This document shows positions 45,138-57,204 of a stretch of DNA of 64,000 nt, piece after piece. Positions within the stretch are counted from its first letter, which is position 1. Every line of letters starts with the position of its first letter. The notes under the pieces were generated by a model, which saw nothing but the letters and a program-made list of their open reading frames with translations, made no database searches and was not told the DNA's origin. The stretch spans positions 4,950,001 to 5,014,000 of the forward strand of contig CAHIKZ030002090.1 of the NCBI GenBank assembly GCA_903632075.3. Reading direction: 5' to 3'. The stretch comes from Acanthosepion pharaonis (lineage: Eukaryota > Mollusca > Cephalopoda > Sepiida > Sepiidae). A program made the position numbers and the translations under genes.

Positions 45138-45500
45138 TTTAATAGGGAAAACCATCTCGAGAGAATTCTTTAAGTTCGTTTTCATTAGGGATAGTTTTCC
45201 CTATTAAAGGTTTTCATTAGAGATGGTTTTCCCTATTAAAGGTTTTCATTAGGGATAGTTTTCTCTATTAAAGGTTTTCATTAGGGATAGTTTTCCCTAT
45301 TAAAGGTTTTCATTAGAGATGGTTTTCCCTATTAAAGGTTTTCATTAGAGTTGGTTTCCCTATTAAAGGTTTTCATTAGAGATGGTTTCCCTATTAAAGG
45401 TTTTCATTAGAGATGGTTTCCCTATTAAAGGTTTTCATTAGAAATGGTTTCCCTATTAAAGGTTTTCATTAGAGATGATTTTCCCTATTAAGGATTTTTT
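45138..45500. repeat. 31-32-bp minisatellite, ten units, with an inverted unit upstream
   Basis: Unit: 'ttttcattagagatggtttt' 'ccctattaaagg'. Ten consecutive copies lie at 45179-45495, the early ones 32 bp and the later ones mostly 31 bp, having lost one T. At 45141-45158 the sequence 'aatagggaaaaccatctc' is the exact reverse complement of part of the unit, so array and upstream unit can pair. Confidence 0.93.
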
Positions 45501-45612
45501 CACGTCAACGGAACCAACGGAATGATAAATGGCGGTAAGTGGTTGCAAATAACCGAATAACATGTTATTGTACTTTATGATTTGAATAAGGAGGTTGATA
45601 AAGAAAAACGGT

Positions 45613-45690
45613 AATTATTAATTACTATTAGTTAATTATTATTAAATAATTATTAATTATCATTAATTAATTATTATCAATTAATTATTA
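45613..45690. repeat. TTAATTA-rich low-complexity run
   Basis: Repeated 'ttaattattatta' / 'attaattatt' of self-complementary character. Confidence 0.8.
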
Positions 45691-46324
45691 AAAACGCTAA
45701 TTATATGTGATTCAGTTTAATAATACACAGGGAAGGTAGGAACTTGGTGCCATTCAATTATGAAGATTTCAAATTATAAAATGGCAAGAAAAATCAATAT
45801 AGAAGTATATATAATCCATTTATTTCAACTGATTTCACATTTAATTCAAACCTAGTGACAATTAATCAGTTTACACTATAAACGCCAATTAAAAAATATC
45901 TCGAGCCATAAGTGGTTATTATCGTTTTACTCTGACTTGGTGTTCAATAAATCTATATTCATTTATGATTAATTTGCTTTCTGTTAATGTACATGATAAT
46001 GAACACTCGCTTCACAAAATCTCGTACTCCGTAAACACGTTCAAAATTCATAGTCTTCGCAACATCGAAATTAAAATGACATACTAGTATATAAGTTCGA
46101 AACTGAGGATTCCAATTTCAACTCTGAACTTTCATTTCACTTAACAAAGCAAAACAAGCGACTCCATCTCATTATTTTATTCAGGTTGATCTGGTCTATC
46201 AGAAAGTTGAGAGAAAAAGGATAAGGATTAATTGTAAAATCGTATCTTTGTACTGCCACAGAAAGTACACCGGATCCTCCTATCACTGTCTATCATCACA
46301 GCAATTAGCTGTTGTAGAGAAGTT

Positions 46325-46465
46325 TACACAGTGGAGGCTTGTATTTCACTAAGTCGGTCTTAAATTAGGTTCGACGTACAAAACGTTAGGAACTTGAAAT
46401 AATAGTTAATGACGCAGCAATCTAGTTGTGGTGGTTCATACCTTAATGTCCGACATCGACTGACA
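46325..46465 (+). mobile_element. 5' module of the hairpin element, solitary
   Basis: 'ggaggcttgtatttcactaa', 'gttcgacgtacaaaacgtta', 'gacgcagcaatctagttgtg' and 'aatgtccgacatcgactgac' are the reverse complement of 8235-8372. No monomer follows; a LINE fragment does. Confidence 0.7.
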
Positions 46466-46509
46466 CACCAACTCCACTGATCCCCCTGGCGACTGCTACT
46501 ACTACTACT

Positions 46510-47055
46510 TATTATCTGTGGGAGAGTCTATTAACAATAGAATAGGTATGTTCCGGTATAACATTAGCTCAGACGCCAAAATGGAATATTGCTGTCATTT
46601 CGGGGCTGGAGTTTCCCAATCTGAACTTTCCAGCGTGTACGCGGCCTTGAATTATTTTTCATCCCTACATCCCCTTAGAAAGCCTCTCCCTACTCTATAA
46701 CTATTTACAGGGCAAATAGTCAGAATACTTTCCTTAGTTCCACCAGCTCAAACCTTTACACTTAGGACCTTCCATGCCACATACACAGGATCAAAATATT
46801 CATTTACTTCGTATTCTATTGGTAAGGAGAAAGTTCGACTCAGATAAATCCAACCCATAAGCCACTACTTCGGGGATCAGACTCCTGAGGGGATGCTTCT
46901 TGGATTACTACAATCTTAACCATTTCAAGTTTAGGGTTAACCGTTATTTATTATATTCACATAATCTGCATTTACTTCTCCTTCATTCGTTCATACAACA
47001 GCGTCATTCAGAAACCCTCTACCTTGAGTGGCTCTTACGTCTGAAAATTTAACAA
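46510..47055 (+). mobile_element. LINE fragment (RT C-terminal region, LINE-A relative)
   Basis: It reads AKMEYCCHFGAGVSQSELSS, then after a frame change SLVPPAQTFTLRT, and YYNLNHFKFRVNRYLLYS near 46900. The order EYC-HFGAG, the PP--TFT block and NL--FK--VNR-L is the C-terminal end of a non-LTR retrotransposon. It differs from the other LINE-A copies in the middle block. Dead copy. Confidence 0.7.
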
Positions 47056-47856
47056 AACAACTGTTAAAAATATATGACAGAGTACGTAGAAATCAACTCA
47101 AAACAGCAATCTTCATTACATAAATTGTTATGTCAGAATCATTAAATAAAATCCAATTCTTCAACGATTACTCTGCGAATATAAAAAAAGAGCGACTAAG
47201 AATGGACAGGCTGCTAACGAATTTATATCCGTTTACAAATCAGTTGCTATTGCCTCGTTTTCTCAGAAGTAGATAAAAGTATATATAGATATTTCTTAAC
47301 TAAGAATTTTGATTGTCTCTCCGGAAGCCCATTGGCAGATATTCACATTTTTGCATCTCAAGGAAACAAAAAGAACCCCTGTCCACTAAACAATTGAATT
47401 CTTTTTCTTTTCACTCACGCTTATTTGGTTCGAAAGAGCCTGCATTTCAGGAACGATGAAGTTCTATACCATTTGAGAAGAAATATGCTAGGAGTGGCAA
47501 AACCTAAGACACGAAACGATTCATTTACATCTAACATTGATTTCTTTTCATTTCTTTTCTTCTTTCGTAAAAATGTCTGAAGAATCTTTGCAAACGGAAT
47601 ATTTGTTTCATATTTCCAACTCAGTTCAGTCAGCCATTTCCTAAGAAAGTATAGCAGATTTGAAAAAAAAAATGAATGAGACTTGAAGAGGTAACTGCTT
47701 TACAAACCTGCTGATAAGAAATCTATCAAAATTTAATTGATATAATAATATACTCGTCAATTAAATGAACATTATTGATGGAAAACAGATGAATCTATTT
47801 AATAGCACTTTCTCGTCTTTTCTTTTTCTCTCTCTCTCTCTCACTCTGTATATATA
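47056..47856. other. Unassigned sequence
   Basis: No supported feature. Confidence 0.3.
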
Positions 47857-48153
47857 TGTTGGGGCGCACCCACCTTCTAACTAGTAATGGACTGGTCCCT
47901 CTTATATAAGTCAGCTCTGGAGAGAGTGAGAAGAGCGTCAGAGAGAGAGAGAGTCAGCATGAGCAGTCCAGATAAGCTTACCCGGTACATACCGTTGGAC
48001 TATAGACTTTGGATATTGTTTCGTACTAACCAACCTTCGTTCTACTAATCACTCTATTGTTAATTGCTTTTATGAATATACCAGTATTTCCCTCTACAAC
48101 TGTGTTTGTCTTGATTCATACACCGACACGCGGAAACTCACAACATCTCAACA
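47857..48153 (+). mobile_element. Solo LTR, 297 bp, with 5-bp target duplication
   Basis: It begins TGTTGGGGCGCACCC and ends CTCACAACATCTCAACA, i.e. TG...CA with the short inverted TGTTG / CAACA. ATATA flanks both sides (47852-47856 and 48154-48158). 'cttatataagtcagc' near 47901 is a TATA box at a plausible promoter position. No primer-binding site or internal region follows, so it is a solo LTR. The flanking DNA is AT repeat, which weakens the duplication evidence. Strand is set by the TATA box. Confidence 0.72.
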
Positions 48154-48175
48154 ATATATATACAGAGAGATTTTC

Positions 48176-48457
<282 letters not shown>

Positions 48458-48479
48458 AAATTGTTTTAAGGTATACTAT

Positions 48480-48650
48480 ATTTATGTGTAAAAGTGCTAA
48501 ATATCAGAGCGTGTGTAAATATAAGTGTGGAAACTGAAGTCAATTTCAGGAGGCGACAGTATATCCCATGCTAGAACGCAACCTCCAGACCATGTATGTT
48601 GGGCACTACTGCGCTAATCAATATAGCTTTATGGCTAAAAACGTATTTTC
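48480..48650. repeat. Dispersed repeat X
   Basis: 'aaaagtgctaaatatcagag', 'ctagaacgcaacctccagac' and 'catgtatgttgggcactact' match the copies at 9.4, 11.4 and 12.0-12.5 kb. Confidence 0.58.
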
Positions 48651-48839
48651 GGTTTATTGTGTTACACTAACTGGTATTGGATAGGTGGGGACGTTTATAT
48701 TTGAAATCCTTTAAAATATAACCATTCCCACTAATCCAGTAACAAAATAAACAAGACTTTTGTTGAGAAAGTTAGCACCAGCAGAACATGAAAAATACAA
48801 AAATACACTAATTTTGTACTACCGAAAGAAAAACAAAGA

Positions 48840-49990
48840 GACTTTTGTTTTTGAGGAAACGGTAAAATAGCGAGAAAAGTTCGTTATTCAATAGTTGTTG
48901 GAAGTGTATGAATCTGACAAAAAGATGACAATCATTTTGTCACATATACTGGAATCGTTAACAAGCAGTCTGAAAGATTCAAATTAAATGAACTGATTCC
49001 GGATATGTTTAAAGGGTTAATATTCGTTCAAGGGTTAACGGCAAAAAAAGACGCGGAAATAAGAATTCTAATGAAACCTGAACGGAATCCAAAACTAGCA
49101 CGACAAGAAATATCGGACGAATATCAGATAATTATAAATCTGAGACGCAATACGGAAGAAATTGAATAAAAATGATAAAAGCTAAGGAATAATATGGAAA
49201 AAGAAAAATTAATTCCTGTTTCAGATGTTGAAGGTTACATCTCGGAAATGAGTGTGCCTTTAAGAATTTGAAGTGCTACAAGTGTAGAAAAGTAAGTCAT
49301 AAAAAGTCACACTGTAAAACTAAGTCATGTTATCAGAGAAAAAAATCCGCACACGTTTTGTGACGTCAAAAATAATTACAGAAAACCAATGAAAATTTGT
49401 GTATGTGAAAATTAATAATGTGGATGTAAAAACTGCAACTAGACACTGGTAGTGATATCACAATAATTAATGAAGCCACATGAAAAGCAAAACAAAACCT
49501 ATATTAAAATCTATATTAAAAAGAACTTCAAAAATTGCACGTAGCGTTTCGAGTAGGAAATTTGTTTTATTAGTGAAATGACTTGTAACAATTGTGTAAA
49601 AAATGTCTTAAAAATATTACAAACTTATTCGGTACTGAGTGGATGGAATTATTTGAATTGTTGGATTTACCTATAAATATTTATTGCAAAAAAAATCTAA
49701 GTGGACAAGTGACCAGTTTAAAAAAACAATGTGAAAATTTAAAGAAAGAATTGAAAAAATGTTTCCGGATGTTCTGTCGGATGAGTTGGGTCGGTGTTCC
49801 AAAGTCAAATCGAAATTTGAAGTGAAAAAAATGGCCGACGCCGGTGTTTAAATCGAAACGTAGTGCACTGTTCGCGGCATTGGTTCAAGTCAACGAAGAA
49901 TTAGACAGACTTGAAAAAGTAGGTGTAATTGAAAAGATTGACCATTCAAAATGGGAAGCATCAGCAGTTTAGATAAAGAGAAAAATAATA
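48840..49990 (+). mobile_element. Ty3/Gypsy LTR retrotransposon fragment: Gag end, zinc knuckle, protease, start of RT
   Basis: Gag-like residues include IPDMFKGLIFVQGLTAKKDA. A CCHC zinc knuckle, C-YK-C-RKVS-H-KKSH-C, is at 49274-49315. The protease motif LDTGSDITII is at 49439-49468. Next comes an NLFGTEWMELFELLDLPIN linker, then FPDVLSDELGRC, then PVFKSKRSALFAALVQVNEE with LDRLEKVGVIEKIDHSKWEA leading into RT. The order is Gypsy-like. Frames change and stops occur, and the RT palm, RNase H and integrase are missing. No matching LTRs were found. Confidence 0.8.
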
Positions 49991-50159
49991 AAATTTTCGT
50001 TCCTCACACTAAACTTGACCTTGTGCCACATCTCGAGTCAGTGGTGAGACCGAGTAAATGCCAACCAGTTGGAGTCAGTCGGAAAGAACACTCGTGACGT
50101 CATGGCGAGTAAGCCTAAGCAAGATATAATATTGTAACTGCTAGGAGTGAATTATAACA

Positions 50160-51365
50160 CTGCGTGTGTGCGTTTTTAGTAAAAGTAAGTCAAGGAAAGG
50201 AAAAGGAAAAAAACAATAAAGTATTGAAAGCAACGGAAGGTAGAAAGAGAAAGAAGAAGAAAAAGAAGAAGAAAAAGAAGTAGAAAAAGAAGAATTAAAA
50301 ATCAACGAGAAATACAGGATTAATGAGGAAAAGAAGTAACGAAGAAAAAACATATTAAAGGAATGATATATGATAAAATAAAAGAAAAATAGAGAAGTAT
50401 GAGAACTGGTAAGATAAATGAGGTAATGAAAGAAGGAAAATTAGAAGGATAAACGAATAAATGAAAATAGAAGGAATAAAAAAATTATGAACGCAATTAT
50501 TTACAAAGAAAGAAAAACGTCATGAAATAAAAACAAAGAATATTAGGATAGACTAAAAACTGATAAAAGAAATGTTTAAGGAAAATAATGAAAACAAAAT
50601 CATTACAGAGAAAGAAAAATGGAATGAGAAATCACAGAATGAAAAAATAGAATGAATTTGCGGAACAATGACAAATGGACGGATGTACGAATAAAGGACT
50701 GAAAAAATTTAGGAAGATGATAGAAAGAAGAAAATGCTGAAGGATTAACGAAACAATGAGAAGATGAAAGTTCTTATGAGAAAAAAAAAGTAGAAAAAAA
50801 TACCAAAGTTTAAAAAGAAATTATTTTGGAGGAAATAAAAATTTTAAAATAAAAAATATATTAATGGAAAGAAACAAGGAAAATTGAAAGGAAAAATGAA
50901 ATGGAAGCATGAAGGAAAAACGAAAAAAATCATTATAGAAAAAAGAAATGTTCGAAGTTATCGCATAAAAGAAAAAAGAGAAAAATATGAGGATAAAAAA
51001 AGGAAAAAAATGGAAGAATAAACAAAAATAAGGAATGAGAATCTGGAGAGAGAAGAAAAAAAAGAATTAAAAATGAAATTGTCGCATAAAGAAAAGAAAA
51101 AAGAAATATGCATAGATGAAGGAAAAAAGAAAACTGAATAAAGAAATGAAAGAAAGAAATGAGAAGCATCATGGGAAAAAGAAAAAAGAAAATTTAGTTC
51201 ATCAAAGAAATAAAATCTGATTAAAAAAATCGAATAAGATAACGAAAAAAAGTGAACCAAGGAAGGAAATATTAAAAGAAAAACAAAAAAAACAAGAACT
51301 GAGAAGAACTAAGGAAGAAAAATGGATAAAATGAAGAAAAAGGATAAAGAAATAAAATAAAAATA
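50160..51365. repeat. 1.2-kb purine-rich block
   Basis: The plus strand is almost all A and G (GAAAA, GAAGAA, AATGAAAG), with few pyrimidines. Opposite-strand frames rich in F, S and L are artefacts. No unit of constant length is obvious. Confidence 0.85.
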
Positions 51366-51383
51366 AACATCAACCATTGAACC

Positions 51384-52090
51384 TTTTTTAAATCACATTT
51401 ATTTATTATTTTTATTTGTTTTATTTTTTAAATCACATTTATTTTTTATTTATTTTTAAATCACATTTATTTATTATTTTTACTTGTTTTATTTTTTAAA
51501 TCATATTTATTTTTTATTTATTTTTAAATCATATTTATTTTTATTTTTATTTGTTTTATTTTTAAATCATATTTATTTATTATTTTTATGTTTTATTTTT
51601 TAAATCACATTTATTTTTTTATTTATTTTTTAAATCACATTTATTTTTTTATTTCTATTTGTTTTATTTTTAAATCACATTTATTTTTTTTTTTTTTTTA
51701 AATCACATTTATTTATTATTTTTATTTGTTTTATATTTTAAATCATATTTATTTTTAAATCACATTTATTTTTATTATTTTTATTTGTTTTATTTTTTAA
51801 ATAACATTTATTTTTTATTTATTTTTAAATCACATTTATTTTTATTTTTTTTATTTTAAATCACATTTTTTTTTTTTTACTTTTTTATTTGTTTTTAAAT
51901 CACATTTATTTCTTATTTTTTAATTTTATTTGTTTTATTTTTTAAATCGCATTTATTTTTCATTTGTTTTTTTTAATCCATTTATATTTTTTATTTTTTT
52001 ACTTTTTATTTGTTTTTTACGTCACATTTATATTTTATTTTAACCACATTTTTTTTTAATGTTTTTATTTTTTTAAATAACATTTATACT
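51384..52090. repeat. T-rich minisatellite built on an 'aaatcacattt' core
   Basis: Units of roughly 20-40 bases, 'ttttttaaatcacatttatt' 'tattatttttatttgtttta', recur more than fifteen times with length changes. The strand bias is opposite to the purine block just before it. Confidence 0.88.
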
Positions 52091-52204
52091 TCCCAAGTTA
52101 CTAAAATTTTCAGAACACTCAATCAACTTTTAAAGAATTATTTTATAATTTTAGAAACGCGTGCTAATATTGCTTTTAAACGTCCATTAGCTCAAATTTT
52201 AATT

Positions 52205-52595
52205 ATCGAGCTATTTCTAAAAAAAATGAAGAAATGATCAAGAAGAGACTCGAGACGACAGAGATGTGGTTCTACAGAAGGATGCTAAGGATGTCATGGA
52301 CTGAGCGTGTGAGCAACGATGAAGTCTTAGAGAGGTTACAAACAAGGAGGAGGTTTATACTTAACACAAGGAAGAGGCAGCTGAAATTTCTGGAACAAAT
52401 AATGAGGAAGGAGGGCCTGGAGAATATAATACTCACGGGTCGAATAGAGGGAAAGAGCGGCAAGGAAAACAGCGTATGACATACCTAACGACTTTAAGCA
52501 AGTGGATGACAGAACGTGGTCGGGGGGAGGTAGCAGAAGGAATGAACTTGTTGAGAGTTGGAAGGGATAGTTCTAGAACATAAGAAGAAAAAAGA
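52205..52595 (+). mobile_element. RTE-type LINE 3' fragment
   Basis: The frame reads KKRLETTEMWFYRRMLRMSW, then TERVSNDEVLERLQTRRR, then KRQLKFLEQIMRKEGLENII and LTGRIEGKSG. One frameshift later (near 52475) it reads MTYLTTLSKWMTERGRGEVA. This is the C-terminal region of the RTE-like protein. The ATG at 52234 is not a real start. Confidence 0.82.
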
Positions 52596-53029
52596 ACAGA
52601 TTTTAGGAAGTTACTTTTTTTCTGTTCATAGCGTCCTAGCAGTTCATATTATTCTCTCAATGCTTCCATTGCAGTTCCCGATAAAAATGCTGAAAATCGG
52701 CGACGTATAGAAAAGACACGAAACATATAAGAGTAAAATAATAATCTGAATATAAGTAATTTGTCAACTTTCTAATGATACGATTCCAGTAACTGTACAC
52801 TAAGCGAGAGAAATTTAAATCATATCTTTTTGTTTTCCTTTATTAAATTTTTGAGTCGTGAACACCTCACCATGGGGTAATGGCTAGCAACCTGACCTAA
52901 AGGATGTATACTATTGTTATCTCGACTCACTACTGTTGTTTCGCCGACACATATGAACATTTCCCAGTTTCATGTAAGTTTCTCTAAGTCGATACAAATT
53001 TAATCAACCATTTTTTTTCATGTACCATC
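52596..53029. other. Unassigned; weak SINE-B-like head at 52865-52960
   Basis: 'catggggtaatggctagcaa' resembles the SINE-B box A, but the rest diverges. Confidence 0.3.
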
Positions 53030-53105
53030 AGGATGTAGACGATCATGGCTCTCCACATATTCCGTTTCTTTGTTATCTATGAATTCGCTTTACTTCTTGT
53101 GAAAA
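53030..53105 (-). mobile_element. RTE-type LINE 3' terminus, minus strand
   Basis: 'tatgtggagagccatgatcg' (minus) gives the terminal block -WRAMIV-IL. It is followed by purine-rich sequence. Confidence 0.5.
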
Positions 53106-53438
53106 AAAGGGAAAAGAAAGAAAGAAAGGACGAAGAAAAAATGAAAGACATGGGATGAAATAAGGAAGTAAAAGAAAAGTAGGAAAGAGAGGGAGAGAAA
53201 AGAAACAACGAATGAGTGAAATAATTAGACGAACAAAGGATCGAAGGAATAAACAAAAAGAAAGAAAAGAATGAAGAAAGAATAAAAAAGGAACAAAATC
53301 CAGAATAAAGGACATGAAAGGAGAGAAGGAAATAAAGAAGGAAGGAATGGAAAATAGAAATAGAAAGGAAGGGGAAGTGAATGAAAGAGAAAGATAAAAA
53401 GATAATAATGAACGAACAAGAAACAAACAAACAAACAA

Positions 53439-53486
<48 letters not shown>

Positions 53487-53750
53487 AATAAAAGTAAAAA
53501 TTAAAATAAAATATGAGGAGGACGATGTATGAAAGAGGTTAGTTATGAAGGAAGGAAGGAAGAAAGAAAATAAAGAAGGAAAGAAAAGTATGTTTTTTTT
53601 TAAGTGTTTGGAGAAGAAGCAGGACATTAGAAGACAAGCCAACAACAACAACAAAAAAAAAGAAAAACGTGAATGAATCCTAAGGCATCGCAAGAACAAG
53701 AACTGGACAAAAATAAGAAGGAATCAAAGAAAGAAAAAAAAAATTTTGTC
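53100..53750. repeat. Purine-rich block with (GAAA)n
   Basis: GAAA/GGAA-rich plus strand; a pure (GAAA)n run at 53439-53488. The 208-codon minus-strand frame over it (F, L, S, P-rich) is a composition artefact. Confidence 0.88.
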
Positions 53751-54020
53751 TCCTAATGTAAATTGCCGTGCATATCGATCTAATAACGATAGAGTTTGCT
53801 TATCGATGCATTAGGAGATTGTAGGCGGCGAAAGGATTTATTGAACGTTCACTCCCGTGTGTGACGTCTGTAACCAAGATGAAGTACTTCACACCTGACC
53901 TGTTTAACGGATCCCCGTCACCCTGATACCGCCTCTACCTACGCATGTATTCGATTACGACTGATAATTCGATGTGATCTCTTTTCACTCTTTAAACAGT
54001 TTTCACTCTTCTCTCCTATT

Positions 54021-54025
<5 letters not shown>

Positions 54026-54090
<65 letters not shown>
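54026..54090. repeat. (AT)n microsatellite
   Basis: AT run of about 65 bases. Confidence 0.97.
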
Positions 54091-54093
<3 letters not shown>

Positions 54094-54569
54094 CGTATGC
54101 GTTCCGTTAAAACTGTAAGTATTTGGTTATAGTTTAATCAGCACCTGAATATCTTTTACTTCTCAAAGATTTTCTCACGGGGATTGCCAGAGGTTTCTTT
54201 CCTTAATCACAACTCCTTGAAAATATACGACGTTTCCTTTCTTTTGCTGCAGTTACTCGTTTTTCTTGTTTAATTCTGCATACATTTACTAAGCTCCTAT
54301 TGCTAAAGGCGGTGAATATGAATTGGAAAGACTGTGTTACGCCAAATCAACTGTACAATAAGGAGAGCATGTCGATGTAGCTGATATCGATCCCGAAGGA
54401 GAACTTTCTTTTCAAAAGTCGAAGGTATTCTGTTATAAGTGTGTGAAATCCCTACGTTTTCCTTAACATAAAATGACTTCATTATTCTCCGATAGAAATG
54501 ATGAGAGGGCAGTTTTTTTCGACTGCATATATAAATATGAAATGATGCTGGATATGAGATTGGTTTAAA

Positions 54570-55940
54570 ATACCGTAGTTTAAATGCTCTCAGCCATAGA
54601 TGATCTCGGCATCGACAACATCAATGAAATAATAAATGAAATATATGACAGTAGTGAAATACCAGAAGAACTTACCTACATCTTCTTAGTGTTACCTCAG
54701 AAGCCAGGTGCAAATGAATGCGGACTCCATCAAAGAATCAGCTTAACTAAACTTATCATCGGGGTTCTGTTGAAAATAGCATGTAGCAGTATTAGAACGG
54801 AAGAAGGCAAGAACAATGCGATTTTGTTAAAAACTGGAACAAGAAATGTAATATTTGAGGTCGGAATGATCTAATAGACAGCAAAAGAAATTCAGAAGAA
54901 CGTATGCCCATGTTTGATAGACTATACAAAGGCATTTGATAAAGTATGACACAAAGATTTTATTTGAACTGCTAAGGAAACATTATTTGGGTAAAATATT
55001 TAACTAATCCAAAATATATACTGGGATAAACAGCCGGCATGCGGACAGAAAATAAATTGAATAACTACATTAAATATAAAAGGGTGGAAAAGAAGGAAGC
55101 GAATTCTCACTGGGTTTATTTAATCAATACAACAAAGCAATCTAAAGAGAACTAGAAGTTCAACAAGGATTTATTCTTGCTGGGCACAATCTTGATAATA
55201 AAAGGCATGTAGATGACACCATACTGATGGCAGACACAGAAAAACTGCAGGAACTTCTAGACAAGCCAGTAAAAGAAAGCAGCAAGAATGGACTAACTAT
55301 CAATTGTAAGACAACATTTATGACCTAATATATGACAAGGACAGTCCAAGATGCGAGCTACAAAATAAAAATGTAAAAAAAAAAGTCAATTCAGGAAAAT
55401 TAGCTGCGAAGTGTTATAACAGATGATGGAAATGTGACGCAGAAATCCGAAGTCACATTGGAATAGCGAAAGATGTCCTACCGAAACTAAGCAAGTACTA
55501 AGCAACATGAAAATTTATTTGGAAACAAAGAAAAAAACTTCAAAACAGTTATATCAATACTCTCATATCGCAGTGAATTACGAATGAAATATAGATGTTG
55601 TTCTACAGAAGAATGATGAGAATGTCATGGAAAGAATATATCTGCAACGGTGAAGCTTTAAGGAAAATGAAAATTTGCACTGGACGAGAAAGTGACAGCT
55701 GAAATTTCTGGGGTACATATTGAGGAAAATGGGCGGGGAGAATTCGTCAATCCCGGGATGCAAAAGGGACACAGTGAGTAAGCGACCTAATGAGCTTGTT
55801 TAAATCAATGACAGAGCATAGACTAGGAAGGATAATATGAAAAAAAGTTGCTTAGAGTTTACACGGATAGGAAGTTGTGGAGGGCTATGGTTGGCTACAT
55901 CCTGAAGGGACACGTGCAAGAAAATGATAAATTAAAACAA
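54570..55940 (+). mobile_element. RTE-type LINE reverse transcriptase relic, longest in the window
   Basis: In order: INEIINEIYDSSEIPEELTY and LPQKPGANECGLHQRISLTK (RT finger region, 54610-54760), IDYTKAFDKV (54911-54940), HVDDTILMADTEKLQELLDK (palm, 55205-55265; the usual Y before DD is shifted to H-V-DD), the EIRSHIGIAKDVLPKLSK block (about 55445), FYRRMMRMSWKE (55599), KFLGYILRKMGG (55702) and the terminal LWRAMVGYILKGHV (55874-55915). This matches RTE-class proteins over about 450 residues. Multiple stops and shifts show it is long dead. The N-terminal endonuclease is missing; 54090-54570 shows no match. Confidence 0.85.
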
Positions 55941-56559
55941 TGTTGTACTGACGAAAATTACCTACATATACAAATTCACGCAAAATATCTGAAAATATAA
56001 ATATTTGCCAGTTTTGGTATAGTTTCCAACAAATGCATATCTGAGGGAAAACAGTTTATGAAGATCGTGTTGCGTCAACATGTCAAGCAGGAAGGTTTTG
56101 AAAATCGCTATTCGAAATCCTTTCGTTTGTTGCTATCTAATCTAAGTAGAAATATTGTATGAAATTTCGATTTTCGCCTGACACTGATTGTGCACAAAAA
56201 AGACTTGCGTTGGATAATTATTGAGCCCTTATGACTACAGTGGACGTGTAAACAAGAAGCCATAAGCTGGGCTATTTCAAAGTGTATATATCAAGGCATG
56301 CTGAAAAGTTATCGGCTATATTTCAAAGCATGCATTGTTAACAAAACTAAACTTAATTGTTATGCTTTGAACACTTGACAAGAAATCCCAATATGGAATT
56401 ATTACAATTCCGTAGAAAGCAATAGAGAACAGAATAATATACTAAGAACGAACGTTTTGAAAATGGTTAAAGAATTAACCGAAAGGGCTTATAACAATAA
56501 TCTGCAGACTCTTATTCCTCATAAAAGAATAAAAACGGTAAGGACACCAGATGAATAAT
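55941..56559. other. Unassigned sequence
   Basis: No supported feature. Confidence 0.3.
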
Positions 56560-56660
56560 TTAAAAAATTTATAGAAATATAACTATCTGTGTGATGTTAT
56601 AAGAGACGATAGAAAATGTTACACAGAAATTTGAAGGTGCATTGGACTTACATGAAGAGA
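56560..56660 (+). mobile_element. RTE-type LINE fragment, short
   Basis: 'tgttataagagacgatagaa' 'aatgttacacagaaatttga' matches the VITDDGNVTQKSEV region of the RTE copy at 55410-55440. Confidence 0.5.
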
Positions 56661-57204
56661 AGATTATGTTGTAAAATAAACATATGTTTTGTAAAATAAA
56701 TGAGGTTTTCATTAAAAGTTACGGACTTATCGGTGTACCTACGAATATTTTGTCTCCGGTGTTGGGGGTGGGTTCCGAGAGACCAGTGCGTCATACTTGC
56801 AGTTGGTGATCCCTGGGTTACAATTCTGGTTTTCTATCCACAGCTGTTCTTGCCTGTCACAGATTCGCTGTTAACAACTGTTCCTTCTTCTGTATTTTAT
56901 TACCCTGATTAGAACTTTATGGCAATGGTTGTAAATACTTACAATCTACGGTCCATTGCTTGAACCAGAAAAATACTGTAAGCGGAGGTTAACAGTACAA
57001 ATTTATTCATGTCAAAACAGCAACTTTCTGTTTTAGATTTTTTTTTTAAATTTATTTGATCCAAACACATTTCGTCTGTCTTATCAAATGTCTTTACTAT
57101 TTCATTTTTCTTTTTTTTCTTTTTTTCTAATTATTTTTCTCTCTTTTTTACCAGCAGGTTTCTTGACTATATTAGCTTAACGTATAAAAAATTCCAATGG
57201 CCAA

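Noticed and set aside
45179..45495. Regular direct repeats resembling a CRISPR array
   Set aside because: Units are contiguous without unique spacers, the genome is eukaryotic and no cas genes exist.
53073..53699. 208-codon minus-strand frame
   Set aside because: It is the translation of a purine-rich tract, almost only F, S, L and P. No motif or start context.
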